Shown here piece by piece: positions 11,779-23,040 of a stretch of DNA of 64,000 bases (its first letter is position 1; each line of letters begins with the position of its first letter). The position numbers and the translations under genes are program-made. The DNA lies in NCBI GenBank assembly GCA_000827325.1, contig KN832873.1, positions 1,688,245 to 1,752,244 on the forward strand, given 5' to 3'. The stretch is from Oidiodendron maius Zn (taxonomy: Eukaryota > Ascomycota > Leotiomycetes > Myxotrichaceae). The notes under the pieces were generated by a model. That model did no database searches. It was not told the DNA's origin and saw only the letters and a program-made list of their open reading frames with translations.

Positions 11779-12603
11779 ATCAGATTCCCTGGCGATGTAT
11801 CGTTGCTGGATGCTGATGAAGTCGTGAAGAAGGGACATATTGCCATTGATGATATGGGGGCGGGCATAAAGGCCCAAAATCCTGACTGGATCGTTCTTGG
11901 CCTATAGGCTAAGAGGAATCTTAAATCGTGAGCATCTGAATTTAGTTGTTCTTGCTCAGTAGGCTGCTGCAGGCGGACCCGGGCGGGGGTTGTTTCTTGG
12001 TGGCAAACTGGACAAAGATTCAGCAAAGCTTCTCACAGATGGGGAAATTTTTTTTGGGGGGGGGGGGGGAGGGGGGGATAGAAGAGGCCATGCTATGCAA
12101 AATATAAATTCTCGTTCTTGGAACTCTAGCAAAACTGCCGACGACTCACGGCATGAATAGAAATTATGATGAAGTCTTTCCCATAAAATTGGCACATATA
12201 TGGCAAGTATCTTTAAGTATCTGATCTCCTATCTTAAAGACACAACAGTGGTCATTGAGATATGTCTTGCTTTTGATTAAAATACACATCTGTGGAAGTC
12301 GGAAGCACCATGCTTGTGCTTTCTAACGGGGCCATGGCCGCCTCTTGAGTATTCTTCTACTTCTCTGCCGCCTAGTCCATTTTGTATATTTAAGTAATAT
12401 AGTACGTCCACAATTAAGTAGGTCAGTCAATACAGTCAATTTCGATTAATGCCCATATGTAGTACTCCACCCCTCCCCCCCACAAAACCATTTGTACTTT
12501 CTGTGGCTAAGGCGGCCTAACTCGAAAAGTAAACAAACCAAATTTCCTGAGCAACGATAGGATGCACGAACCCTAACTAACCTCTTACTAGTTAGTTTAT
12601 TTG
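11779..12603. other. intergenic, low-complexity, no gene seen
   Basis: AT-rich with homopolymer tracts; no coding potential visible on either strand. Confidence 0.5.
12056..12077. repeat. poly-G tract (14 G, A, 7 G)
   Basis: Directly preceded by eight T. Such tracts are prone to slippage and to sequencing error, so the exact length is uncertain. It could form a G-quadruplex on the plus strand. Confidence 0.8.
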
Positions 12604-13098
12604 ATGAACGACGGCGACGACAAATACTTTGGTTGGAACTTTCTAAATCTTCTTGATAATGGAATGACTACTATTGAGTTTCGTCGAGTATTAGGAGTTA
12701 GAAATTTTAAAGACTGCTTGCCTTGGGTTGAGTTCGTAGTAACATTCGTTCAAGCCTCAGTACAGAATGGAAATGGGTTATTCAACGACACTGGTGTTGC
12801 AGCGACTGTGCAGGAGCTCAAGACCTTTCTAGGCACTGTCATGGTCTCTGGGGCCAGCCAGCCCGGCTTGAGACTATCTTTTTTGGAAAGTCCGGTGCCG
12901 TCTTTCCACGCAGAGTTGACATGTTGGGATACAGCGTGGCGGATATAGAAAGGCTTGAGAGGATGAAGGCTGTGGACAGGAAGAGGAATTTGGTGAAGGA
13001 GAGGATGCAGCAAGGAGATCATCCTCCTCCGTCCAGTGCGGTCTGGGAGCAATGGGGGGAGGCGTCAGAGTACTTAGCGTTTGTGTGTAAGCCATAGG
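12604..13098 (+). pseudogene. possible frameshifted remnant of an unidentified gene
   Basis: Two partial frames abut. The first runs from the ATG at 12604 (NDGDDKYFGWNFLNLL...) and is open to 12948. From about 12845 a second frame becomes the more protein-like one (FFGKSGAVFPRRVDMLGYS, then IERLERMKAVDRKRNL, ending EYLAFVCKP at 13098). No splice pair joins them convincingly, so a frameshift or an ordinary open-frame coincidence are both possible. No family recognised. Weak call. Confidence 0.2.
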
Positions 13099-13622
13099 AG
13101 TGTCGCACAGCTTTATCTAATGACAATGACGGTGACGAGTTATTCCACTCTTACTCTGATTGTATTATTATTGCTTTAATAGTCTATATACTTCGTTACT
13201 CCGAGCTATTAGCAATCCACTAGCGAGGCTCCTTCAACCCTCTAACCTCCTGCTGTTTCTCCACCGACTAGTCGTCCGTCTCACTCCGTACGAATAGGCC
13301 CCTGACAGGTCCCCCCCCCCATTGTGGTATCTTGCTTACAAATATAGTATGAGATACAGCCCTCGTCTTTCATTCAGCGATTACATATAATTAAATGAAC
13401 ATATATTACGGTGTGGAGGAAGAAATACCGGAGCATCTCGCTGTAGGTGCCAGATGACCAAGAGTTCGGAATTAGGTACGAGTAAGCAAGAAAGGATAGT
13501 GTGCTTTGAATTTGAGGTTACTATGTACTATACTAGGGATGCCTTTGGCTGCTTGACTTATAAAACATATTGATAAAATATTTGACATCCAAAAGATATG
13601 CCACAGATGATAAGGGCCATGC
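13099..13622. other. intergenic, no gene seen
   Basis: Contains a C tract near 13311-13320 and the 3' flank of the LPMO gene. Nothing else recognised. Confidence 0.5.
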
Positions 13623-14980
13623 TCAAAGACACTGCGAATAGTACGGGGGCGAAACTGCAGAACAAGTTGTGCCACTCTGCTTAAGAATTGGGGTTAAAAT
13701 TGTCACTATTATTCGCATAGAGGGTAATATGAAAGATGAGACTTTACCTGACAAGTTGCACATCCACTATAACCCGAACCACCACACTGGCCGTATTTGG
13801 TGACGGAGCACCCACTAGTAGGTCCACTTGAGGAAGTTGGTATCGCGGGGGTCGAGGTAGTGGGAGAACTACCGCCTGATGTTGGAGAGCTTCCACCAGT
13901 AGGCGTGTAGGGAGGCCCGGTTGTAGTCCCAGTTTCGATGCCAGAGCAGGGAGCGCCAGCTGATTTCGTAGTGCCGCTGGAGTAAACTGTGGGACCGGGT
14001 ACGATGTAGGTGCTCATGGTTGTATGAATATTGATGAGGATACCTGGGTCTGAGGCAGAATATGCGCCTGGAAGGCTGACCCCAGAAGGTGTGGCAGTCC
14101 CAGACCCGGAAATTGTAAGTTGATCTCAAGCGATAATCAGTAAGCCAAGAGTGTATGCGGAGTCTTTGAGAAAGCGGTAACAATGCACAGAGCCTGAATT
14201 GACTCAAGCAAGTTGAAATGAAAGATATGAACATACAGCAGCTCATGTAGAATTGTGCTCCACCAGTCGAACTGGCCACATGGAGAGCAATTACTTCTGC
14301 TCGAAGAAGATAGTCGCCAGGCGCAATGTCTTTCGGTATCAGGACATTCATCCTGCCACAACAAGTATTCAAGTCTTTAGTGCCCCAGTTATCGTCATCT
14401 CCAGAACTTGCTCCTGCGGCCTGAATAATAAAATTAGTCTCTAATCATACATAGCGATGGGAAGAATTCATACAGCTGACCACGTATCTTCGAAAATCTT
14501 GAACCAACTGGTAGACCCGTCAGCTGTCGAGGCGTCGGCGACTTTAGTGAGATACACTTGAACTGGTCCGTAGTGGTCACCACCAATGGCTTCATTCGCG
14601 CAGGAGCGATCACCCGGTTGCTATGAGGAAAGCATTTTAAGCCATTTCATGATTCTCCTCGCCGCATATCATGCAACGTACCTGATGCATTTCGACAGTC
14701 ACAATCTGACCCGCCGCAACTGCACACTTGCCAGAGATTCCAGACGTGCCACCGACGTTACATCTGATATCGGTGCTCGTCACATCGGTCACGGGCGAGT
14801 TGGAGGGAGGCAGACGGACACAGATTGCCTGGTAAGATTCCAATTAGTCGAAGATATGCGAATTCTCCACGGGATACATATCTCGTCCACGCCATTTACC
14901 CAGAGATCCTGAAATGTAGCATGAGCCGCAACTTCATGTGCCGCAAACGCTGCTGCGGCCCACAAGAGGGGAGACCTCAT
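13623..14980 (-). CDS. AA9 lytic polysaccharide monooxygenase with CBM1 (cellulose-active type)
   Basis: Secreted copper enzyme that oxidatively cleaves cellulose or related glucans. Exons 14882-14980, 14682-14828, 14474-14620, 14237-14420, 13748-14124, 13623-13676; about 335 aa. The signal peptide ends ...HEVAA before HATFQDLW, so mature His1 (residue 20) supplies the histidine brace. The second copper His is in GGDHYGPVQVYL, and the axial Tyr is in GGAQFYMSCYQLTI. Conserved AA9 landmarks include CVRLPPSNSPVTDV, NTCCGRMNVLIP and ASDPGILINIH. A Thr/Ser/Gly/Pro linker leads to a CBM1 of the classic form: YGQCGGSGYSGCATCQ, then TTCSAV, then the end PPYYSQCL on the last small exon. Oddity: the donor after exon 1 reads AT rather than GT (see findings). 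It is divergent from the glyoxal oxidase gene at 16854. Confidence 0.9.
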
Positions 14981-16853
14981 ATTAGTTGAGCTTTTATGTG
15001 AATACAGTGCACAATGCAATAATGCTGAAGAACTCAACAGGACAAGGCAGTGGCAGACCGGCTCATTAACATCTTTATGCCAAAGAGTATGGGGTGAAGA
15101 TCACAAGGGACCTCACGTATCAGATAATGCCTATTTCGGCGGGTGAAATATAAGGATCCCATATCAGCGGCCCATCGGTCCTAGAGTCGTGGTAAAATAG
15201 AGATGCTAAAATGAGAGGATCATGCGTCGGTCTAGAGATTGTCCACTTAATCAATCTGAGGGGTGAATAATGAAGATATACCCCAAGCGAATCATAATGA
15301 AGAAATATCTGAGCATTCTGGCAAAATGGAGGCGGTTGAATGGGTTTATTCAGCAACGCGGAGCGCCTCTCAGGAATTCCCGCGTGGGATGTAGAAGAAC
15401 CCTAACTGAGATCGCGTGTCTTCTCGATGCTGTCTAGAATGGGATTGGATAGACGATAATAGCTGTACTTGGTAATAAGTACATATCTCATCTCATATCA
15501 CACCACGAGTCGTCCGCCATCTTGTGTTTGTGGCACGCTACCGAAAAGCCGCTGGCGGCGCGAAAGTGGCACTCTCTCCCGCAGCCAAAGTCTCCTGCTT
15601 AATAATTTTGGCGTGAAGGTACATTCGGCTTTTAATCGAACTAACATTCCCGGCCGCCACACTGGCTTTTTCTCCTCAAAATAATCTGCATGGCTGGCGC
15701 TGGCTGCCCTAGCACTCGACAGCGTCAGAGAACCCTCCTCACACCGAGATCAAGTGCTTTCGGCAGGCATGGTCTCTTGACCGCCTATTCGTCAACGATA
15801 CACTGGGGGCATTCGGAAGAGCTGCAATGCTGCGCAACTCCAGGCGGAAGGGCCAGCAGTGCTGTGCCTCCAACACTGAGTGTAAATGTGCCTGCCATCT
15901 TCCGTGTTCCGTCTTCGTGCGCTTAAGCCCCCAAGGTCTCCCCACCACAGTCCGTCCCCGGAACCATGTTGTTGCAGCAAATACGAGGTGTCCATATCCC
16001 TTCCTGCGGCCCATTGGGTGAAAACCGTCCGAGCTGAAAAGCTCGCAGGACTCCATTTTCAATAGCCCGATGTGCGTTGTCTCTTTTGGCTTGTTCAGTG
16101 TGTGGTCGCTATCTGCTGTGCAGCAATGGTCGAGATCTGGCCGCCGGTTTACGTAGATGTAGCGCCCACGATCTGGATACGACTGGTGCTCCGTGGCAAG
16201 AGCAAGGCCACGTCTATTCTTAGCGTCGTTTGCCCTGACTATCAGCCGCTTGTTATCGCCCCCATCCGATCTCCTACCGACAGCCCCTGTGAAGCGTGCT
16301 GCAAGTTTTTCTTTCCTTTTCCTCTCAGTTTGCTATCGAGCTCTTATCTGTGCAGAGCACGAACTGCTGCTCCCGTAATACCCAGCCCGGTCTCTTGCCT
16401 TTCTCCGTCTAATATGATGAGAAACAATTGGGATTTGATGCTAGATAAAACTGTACCTTGCCCTATATAAGTTGGGCTGAATGTTGTGTAACGGCAATGC
16501 GGGTTGATTCGCTAAAAAAAAAAGACAAAGAGGAGCGAGTGCGATTCTTTACATCCTGCATCTCTTCGTATATGCCTAGTGAGATCAAAAGCTCTCAGAG
16601 CGGCAGCTTGGCCTGTATCCCTACCGCATATCATAAGGTCTGGGCCTTGCTGCAGCTCGCCCGGCCAACTCCACGTGCCGGGATGCCGTTAGATTAACTC
16701 TTGCTCTTTTCGTATTTCCAGCTGAGAATACTATTGTATATCATCATGCTTCATACCCTAAGCTTAGCTCTATGGCACCTGTCGTTACCTCGTGCTTGTA
16801 TGCCTGCTGCAAGAGCCTTTGAAGAGCTACAACTTCAATCATCTTATATAAAC
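14981..16853. other. 1.9 kb divergent intergenic region between AA9 and AA5 genes
   Basis: Both genes point outward from here, so their promoters share this stretch. Several 60-130 codon open frames occur (for example 15739-16062 minus, 16072-16470 plus), but none carries a motif, signal peptide or conserved block I recognise. The 15500-16400 part is less AT-rich than its flanks and could hold a decayed gene. Confidence 0.45.
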
Positions 16854-19800
16854 ATGATCTTAAACATTTATAGTGGCACTATTGGCCAATCACTTGCCCT
16901 TCCACTTGTAAGTCCTCGTTTATTAGGTTGTTTTAGGTTAAAATTACCTTGTAAGTTTCTCATGCTGAGACATTGCAGCTCTTGTCTGTTACTTTTGTTA
17001 CTGCTATACCTGCCGGCGATGCAACTACCACAACGTCGGCAACGGGAACTTCTGTAACAGGTCTCCCAACAGGCTGGGAGTATTATGGATGCTGGGTTGA
17101 CGGCGTCAGCGGGCGCATATTGTTGAACGAATACGATTCTGCTAATCTAACTCGTCAGGCATGTGTTGCTCAATGCATCTCTGGTGGTTATAGTATAGCT
17201 GGGTTGGAGTACAGTACTCAGTGCTTTTGCGATAATGCAATTCATAATGGCGGGGCTCTTGCGAGCAGTGATGCAGAATGCAATGACCCTTGCGGAGGTG
17301 ATTCGACACAAATATGTGGTGGCGGAGATAGAGTGTCGCTCTATTCTACGTAAGTCCTTAGAAGTATCTATCGTAGCATGACTTAGCTAGGCTAGAATAA
17401 CTGCTGATAGTTGCACAGTGGACCTCCTCAAGTTTTCCAACCGCCAGCTGCTCAAAAGGATGATTTACCACCAAATTGGACGTATGGTGGTTGTTTGCAG
17501 TAAGTTGTGGGTTTCAAATGGATATAAAATTTAAGCTGACGGCATAACTTAGGGACAATGTGGTGTCTAAGCCTAATCCCAATGAAGACGACAATACTGT
17601 CAATATCAGCACATTTCCCTATCGACTACCCGAGGATGATACAAACATGACGGCAACGGCATGTATTTCCCGATGTCAAGCATATGGCTATAATGCTGCT
17701 GGCATCGAAGTTGGCACGCAGTGCTGTAAGTAACCTATGGTGTACTGGTATCCGACACTGACATTCACTCTAGACTGTGGAGACGTGGAGAATACGTTTA
17801 TCGCTTCAGATCCAATTGTAACAACGAGTCCCCTCGACCAAACGGCTTGGCAATATGCCGTCCCCCCGGTCATTGTAGATGACTCCCAATGCACTGTGCC
17901 TTGCTCTGGCAACTCCCAATATCTCTGCGGTGCTAACAATCTTCTCACATATTATTATTGGAATGGCACCCAGCCACTGTATACTTGGGACTTTCCTCAA
18001 GGCGCAAGCGCAGGCGAATACTCTCTTCTGATTGGTGGGGTGACTGTGCCACTTATCACGGCCCAAGTGGTTACCGGAAAAGTCACATTTATTGAGAAGA
18101 CGCAGACCGGATTTCCAAATGGAACGGGCGTCTACGAGCTGGACCTCTCTCTTGTAAATGAGCCGGATAGCTACCAGTTTGCATGGAGACAAATGTAAGT
18201 CAACTTCTCAAGAGTATTCCATTTGCGGCATTTATCAAATCAATTTATTCAGCTGAGGACCTAATACTAATTCAATAATCTCAGGAACGAGATGATAACC
18301 GATGTATTTTGTGCGGCAGGACTAATTCTACCTGATAAAGCTGGCAGACAGCTGACCGTCGGTGGTTGGAATGGTGATTCGAATTTTGGTGTGAGACTTT
18401 ACGTGCCAGATGGCTCGGATGGCGTGAATGGCACCAACCAGTGGCAAGAGGATCCGAGCAAGCTGACTTTACAACTCCCTCGCTGGTACCCATCCGCAAT
18501 GGTGATGGCAAATGGATCAATTATGATTGTGAGTTTGCTTTTCTTGTACACCCAGCTCCTATTCAAAATTTCGCTATAGTTCATTTGATAGCGTGCTGAC
18601 CGATAAATCTCCAGGTTGGCGGTGAGATTTCGGAGAATAACGTTGAACAACCAACTCTCGAGCTACTTCCAGCAACTGGGGTGCCGGATACTTCGACGTA
18701 CAGTGGATACTCCAATACTACTGTCTATCTTGACTTCCTTGATAAAACTGCACCTGACAACTTGTACCCATTTGTCTGCGTGCTCCCATCTGGTGGAATC
18801 TTCATCGGATACTATAATGAGGCTAGAATTCTTAGCGAAGTTGATTTTTCGACCACTAAAATACTACCCAACATACCAGTTAGTGCATCTTTATTTGACA
18901 TTTCACACCGCTGATCATAAATCTTTAGGGGGCGGTGAATGATGACACAGGTGGACGCTCCTACTCTCTCGAAGGCAGCATGGTGATACTACCCCAGTAC
19001 GCTCCATATACTGACCCACTTACAATCTTAATCTGCGGCGGATCTACCCCGAGCGGCCACTATGCACTTGACAATTGTGTTTCGACACAACCAGAGGAGG
19101 CAAATCCGACATGGACCATTGAGAGAATGGTATGTTTCTTACAAATGTGGTGATATTCTTCTATACTAATCATATGTAGCCTTCCCGACGCGTGATGTCT
19201 TGCATGGCTGGTCTACCAGATGGAACATACATCATCATGAATGGTGCTCACCACGGAGCTGCTGGATTTGGGCTCGGTGGCGATCCAAACTACAATGCTG
19301 TGCTCTATGACCCAACCCAGCCAGTAAATTCTCGCATGAAGGTGATGGGAAACACCACAGTTGCACGGCTGTATCATTCGGAAGCCATTATACTCTTAGA
19401 CGGCCGAGTCCTTGTCACAGGTTCTGATCCAACCGGTTTATACGAAGATACGAATCCCACCGATTTCCCCGAAGAGTACCGCGTTGAGGTTTACAGTCCT
19501 CCTTACCTACTATCGGGACTTGCGCGACCAACATTTACCATCCAGAATACGGACTGGGCATATGGTGAGTCTATTACTTTTACTGTTACATCCGGGACCG
19601 CATCAAGGGTTTCTCTTCTCGGTTCGGCTGTCAGCACGCATGGAAATGCCATGGGGCAGCGAACGATCTTCCCGGAGTTGTCATGCTCAGGAACTACATG
19701 TACTATTATAGCCCCTCCGAATGCATATGTATGCCCTCCTGGATGGTTCATGATGTTCGTTCTAGATGGACCAACTCCTTCAGTGGGCCAGTTCGTGAGG

Positions 19801-19869
19801 ATAGGTGGAGACCCGGCTTCGCTGGGTAACTGGCCAGATCTACCTGGTTTTGACCTTCCGGGAGTTTAA
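16854..19869 (+). CDS. WSC-domain glyoxal oxidase (AA5_1 copper radical oxidase)
   Basis: Secreted oxidase turning aldehydes such as glyoxal to acids while producing H2O2; about 832 aa in nine exons (16854-16907, 16979-17349, 17419-17499, 17553-17725, 17774-18194, 18285-18528, 18615-18878, 18929-19129, 19180-19869; all phases close). The start rests on joining a short first exon to [13 protein letters not shown] to build a signal peptide, and is the least certain part. Two cysteine-rich WSC carbohydrate-binding modules follow: YYGCWVDG...[10 protein letters not shown] and TYGGCLQD...[11 protein letters not shown]. The kelch-type catalytic domain has the radical-cofactor Cys (DVFCAAG) and its Tyr ([10 protein letters not shown]), copper Tyr-His ([17 protein letters not shown]) and the late copper His ([11 protein letters not shown]), ending in a DUF1929 fold. 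All expected ligands are present, so it should be active. Confidence 0.9.
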
Positions 19870-20675
19870 ACAATATGGCAAATGGCATGTGAGATAATGG
19901 GATCGGCTAGAGGACGGAGAATAAACGGATAAATGTATAACCTCCTACGATTCGCTAGTTTATAATGAAAGATAATGATATATGATATCTACCTTCTTTT
20001 CTCGCTTAGTCTCGCTACCCCCTATTCCTATAGTCTCGCTTAAAATACCTAAAAGCAAACAACAGCCTAACATTAGCTGTTCTACACCTTGGGGCATGAC
20101 ACTTTACTCCATAAAATTTTGACCATCAAGCTAGACGCAACGAGTGATTTAACAACGAAATGAAGTTAAAACCGCGAGGTAGACTCTGAAGTCGGAACAA
20201 TTTGTTTTTCGATATTGCCAACTTGACAGGAATGTAACTACAAGGACATACACGCAGTTAAAGCGATACCATTACCTATGCGTTCAAAAGCTTTTTATTG
20301 GGTGTCTATAGTTAATTGCGCTATCTACCACTGAATGCAAGGTTTCAATTTTGGCCCTCGCGTTTGTATAGAAGAATCGGCGTCCATGTCTCACAGAAAG
20401 GCTACTACAGCTTCTATAGAGGATAAGAAATCCATAGTGTTTCTCTTGATATGCTTAAAGATGGCTGAATCATGTGATAAGTCCTCGGCTCAGGGAGGGC
20501 AGTTACAGAGCCGTCTAACCGCCGTTCTGTTTCACCAGCTTGGACGCGCCTTAAATCCTCGAGTCTATTGAGACTCCGCGCCCTTACTCTCCAACGTATG
20601 CGACTCTGTCACAAGATTGTGCTAGGTTTAATAATGGCACCCTTCTGGACTAATTGACCGCGATCAAACGCAATC
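19870..20675. other. intergenic, no gene seen
   Basis: AT-rich 3' flank of the oxidase gene. The open frame at 20335-20571 has no recognisable features. Confidence 0.5.
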
Positions 20676-21502
20676 ATGAATTCAAAGCTGCGTGGTATTC
20701 AGGACCTACCTGCTGAGGTGATTGCACAAGTATTCACGCCTGTCTCAATGAAGAGTGGATGGGGCTCATGCCAAACATTATCAACGCGCTACGACCAAAC
20801 GCTTATCTATATAAAGAGGCATTGACAATCTGGTACAGCTTAGAGCCTTGCTATATTCTCTGGAAGGATATCGACTGGCAATTCAAGGGCATGTCGAAGA
20901 GAGCTGTTTTGGCGATCAAGAAGTTGAAAATCGTCGTTGAGTAAGTGGCTGCTAGATCTTTTGTCTAAGTTAGAAGATTACTTATTATGGCACAGTGACT
21001 GTTGCGATCGACACAGTGGTAGAATGTCCATACCTTGCATATTGTGTGCAATACAACGCGATACCTCACGCTAGAGAGCCAGAAGCGCATTGACACTTTG
21101 ACATGCATTACAGTCTCCCCACTCTTTGTGCTGTTCATCCTCTTTGCAGTTGGATTTAGGTCTCTGAAGATGCTTACTCTCCACTTTCCCATCCGATCAT
21201 ACATGAACTGCGCCCACTCACATGTGCATGCAGAAGGGATTCGCCTGGCGAACGAGATCTTGCAGTCCAGGGCCAAACTACTAAGCGTCTTCCCATGCAG
21301 GGAAAAAAATTTCTTTGACAGACGTTTGCCAAGGGGTCTTCCGCTCGAAATTGGATGGCTCTGGATAGCTGAGGAAGACGCTGTTCTCAACGAAGTTCAC
21401 GTTAGCCCAATACTAGAGAAACTTGGCACAGGTGACAAACGGCGGCTTCGAGACATGGTCTTGGGTTTTGCCAAAGGCATTCGTGCTCATGTAGGGCTGT
21501 GA
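20676..21502 (+). pseudogene. broken F-box-like gene
   Basis: Begins with an F-box-like start, RGIQDLPAEVIAQVF, after the ATG at 20676. The protein-like signal then jumps frame to CLNEEWMGLMPNIINALRP and continues to LAIKKLKIVV near 20940. A GTAAGT follows, but later segments (VVECPYLAYCVQYNAIPHA near 21015-21070, then FRSLKMLTLHFPIRSYMN onward to 21502) lie in yet other frames with stops between. One intron could explain one jump but not all of them. The layout fits fungal F-box proteins whose downstream part measures substrate binding, here disabled by at least one frameshift. A badly spliced real gene cannot be excluded. Confidence 0.4.
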
Positions 21503-21872
21503 TGATATGGACCTTGAAAATGATGTAGAATTACGAAATTGAGCCGCAGGGCATTTATTACCGACAGAAGCAATGGAAAATTTAGACATTTGCCTATCAA
21601 GATGGACAGTTGACAAATTCCAGCAATTAATAGTGCATGTATAAGCCGACTAACGATTGATCTCCTGAATAGTTTAAGGAATACCTGTATCCATCACTAA
21701 CAAGCCCTTACAATACTGCTCCGGCCTTGTGTCCAATAATACCAGCACTGGCGAAACAATGCAAAGACGGTAAAGAAATATATCAAGATAGCTTCCATCG
21801 TATTAGATCAAAATGGAGGAATCCTCGTCAACCTAGGGACCCCATGCGCAAGCCCTTTAATTTCACAACAAA
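21503..21872. other. intergenic, no gene seen
   Basis: 3' flanks of the broken F-box-like gene and of the coiled-coil gene facing it. Confidence 0.5.
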
Positions 21873-22388
21873 TCAATAATAAAACGGATCCTCAAATCGA
21901 ACTTCTCTTCTGGCTCGGTCGTCCGGAGGCCCCCGCGATGCGAACCTCGGAGCTGCGGGCTTCAACTCCTCGTTCTCCTCCGGTCGATTCGCTCTCACGG
22001 GAAATGCTCGCGCTGCTGCCGCTGTCCGAATAACTTCAAACTCGTTGCGCCACTTCTTCGCTTCCGATTTCCACATATCTGCCTCGCCTTTCCATTTCTC
22101 TGCGTCGCCAAACCACGTGTCACACTTTTCTTCCCACTGTTCAGCCTTATCTTCCCATTTCTCAGCCTTGTCTTCCCATTTCCTCTTTTCCTCCTTCACC
22201 TCTTGAAGATTCCTTTTCACATCAAGGAACTCAGATTGACGAGTTGTAGCTTCTCCTTCTAGCTTCTCAATCCTCTCCTTTAGTGTTCTGTTCTCTTGCG
22301 TCACGTGGTACAATTCATCTTTGAGAGATGGAAGTGCAGTTTGCTCGCTCGCATCGAGTACCTCGGCCATATTGGCTTTAGGCTTCAT
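21873..22388 (-). CDS. small coiled-coil protein with seven heptad-spaced tryptophans
   Basis: Intronless, 171 aa, function unknown. The start could be 22388 (MKPKANMAEV) or the internal Met at residue 7. Residues ~20-125 are almost entirely helix-forming and highly charged. In the middle, Trp occurs at residues 71, 78, 85, 92, 99, 106 and 113, exactly every seventh residue, with Ala/Cys/Phe four positions after each. The pattern is preceded by Val at 64 and 57 and followed by Ile at 120. The C-terminus (from ~130) is Pro/Arg/Glu-rich and disordered, ending FEDPFYY. No signal peptide or membrane segment, so probably cytosolic or nuclear. The regular heptads and low-complexity-free ends argue for a real gene. 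Confidence 0.7.
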   Translation of the reverse strand: MKPKANMAEVLDASEQTALPSLKDELYHVTQENRTLKERIEKLEGEATTRQSEFLDVKRNLQEVKEEKRKWEDKAEKWEDKAEQWEEKCDTWFGDAEKWKGEADMWKSEAKKWRNEFEVIRTAAAARAFPVRANRPEENEELKPAAPRFASRGPPDDRARREVRFEDPFYY

Positions 22389-23040
22389 ATACTCTAATTC
22401 TGTGGTACTAAAAGATCGTTCTTCTCGGATGAGGCTATTGATGGCGGCACGAGGATTGAAATTTGTTTAGAAAAGAAAGCCCTGATAACTGGCAAGACTC
22501 TTCCTATAAATACGCCAAATGCCTACCTAGGTAGGGTAGGCAGCCAGCTGGAAATCACGCCGACAGGTTGCATTTCGAGCAGCACACGTGATTATACTTC
22601 GCCTCGTGGCCGACAAGAATTTTGCAACCATACCTGGCTAAATATTTACGACAGCCGCAATATTCATTTCAAAAGCGTAGGTCTATATGCAAAATGGACT
22701 CACCTCTGGTAGACAAACGAGTCAAGGTTCATTAATATGGGATTGATCACTCGAGCGAGAAACCCTGAAGGGTCCGTCGGACAGGTGGTAGGCTCAAAAT
22801 GAATACATCTCCTATTGAATTGCCATTAAAGAGACGGACATTCTCTTTTTGCTTTCTTTGATCTATCAACTTCATTTATATTGAACATTTTTGTCATATA
22901 TAGGTAGGTTAATCATAGCATGAGTGTGCATGGTACATGATCAAAGCGCTTAGTCAGCGAACACTCAACGCGTTCGTCGCGTCACCCGAAGCTGATATAC
23001 GGAATCATCTGGAGAATAGGGAGAAATCAACTGCGTGAAG
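22389..23040. other. divergent promoter region of the coiled-coil gene and MSH3
   Basis: 652 bases between outward-pointing starts; no gene seen. Holds a MluI cell-cycle-box-like site close to MSH3. Confidence 0.6.
22968..22973. promoter_or_regulatory. ACGCGT (MCB-like) element upstream of MSH3
   Basis: A perfect ACGCGT lies 68 bases before the MSH3 ATG, followed by a second CGCG core (gtcgcgtc). In yeasts this hexamer binds MBF (Mbp1-Swi6) and drives G1/S expression of replication and repair genes. Functional use here is inference from position and motif. Confidence 0.45.

Noticed and set aside
15739-16470. Several 60-130 codon frames on both strands between the AA9 and AA5 genes
   Set aside because: No frame shows conserved motifs or splice continuity; a decayed gene is possible but cannot be supported.
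1-20000. Permease, monooxygenase and CFEM-like gene as a secondary-metabolite cluster
   Set aside because: No backbone synthase (PKS, NRPS, terpene cyclase) or cluster regulator is present; the genes are more simply independent accessory genes.
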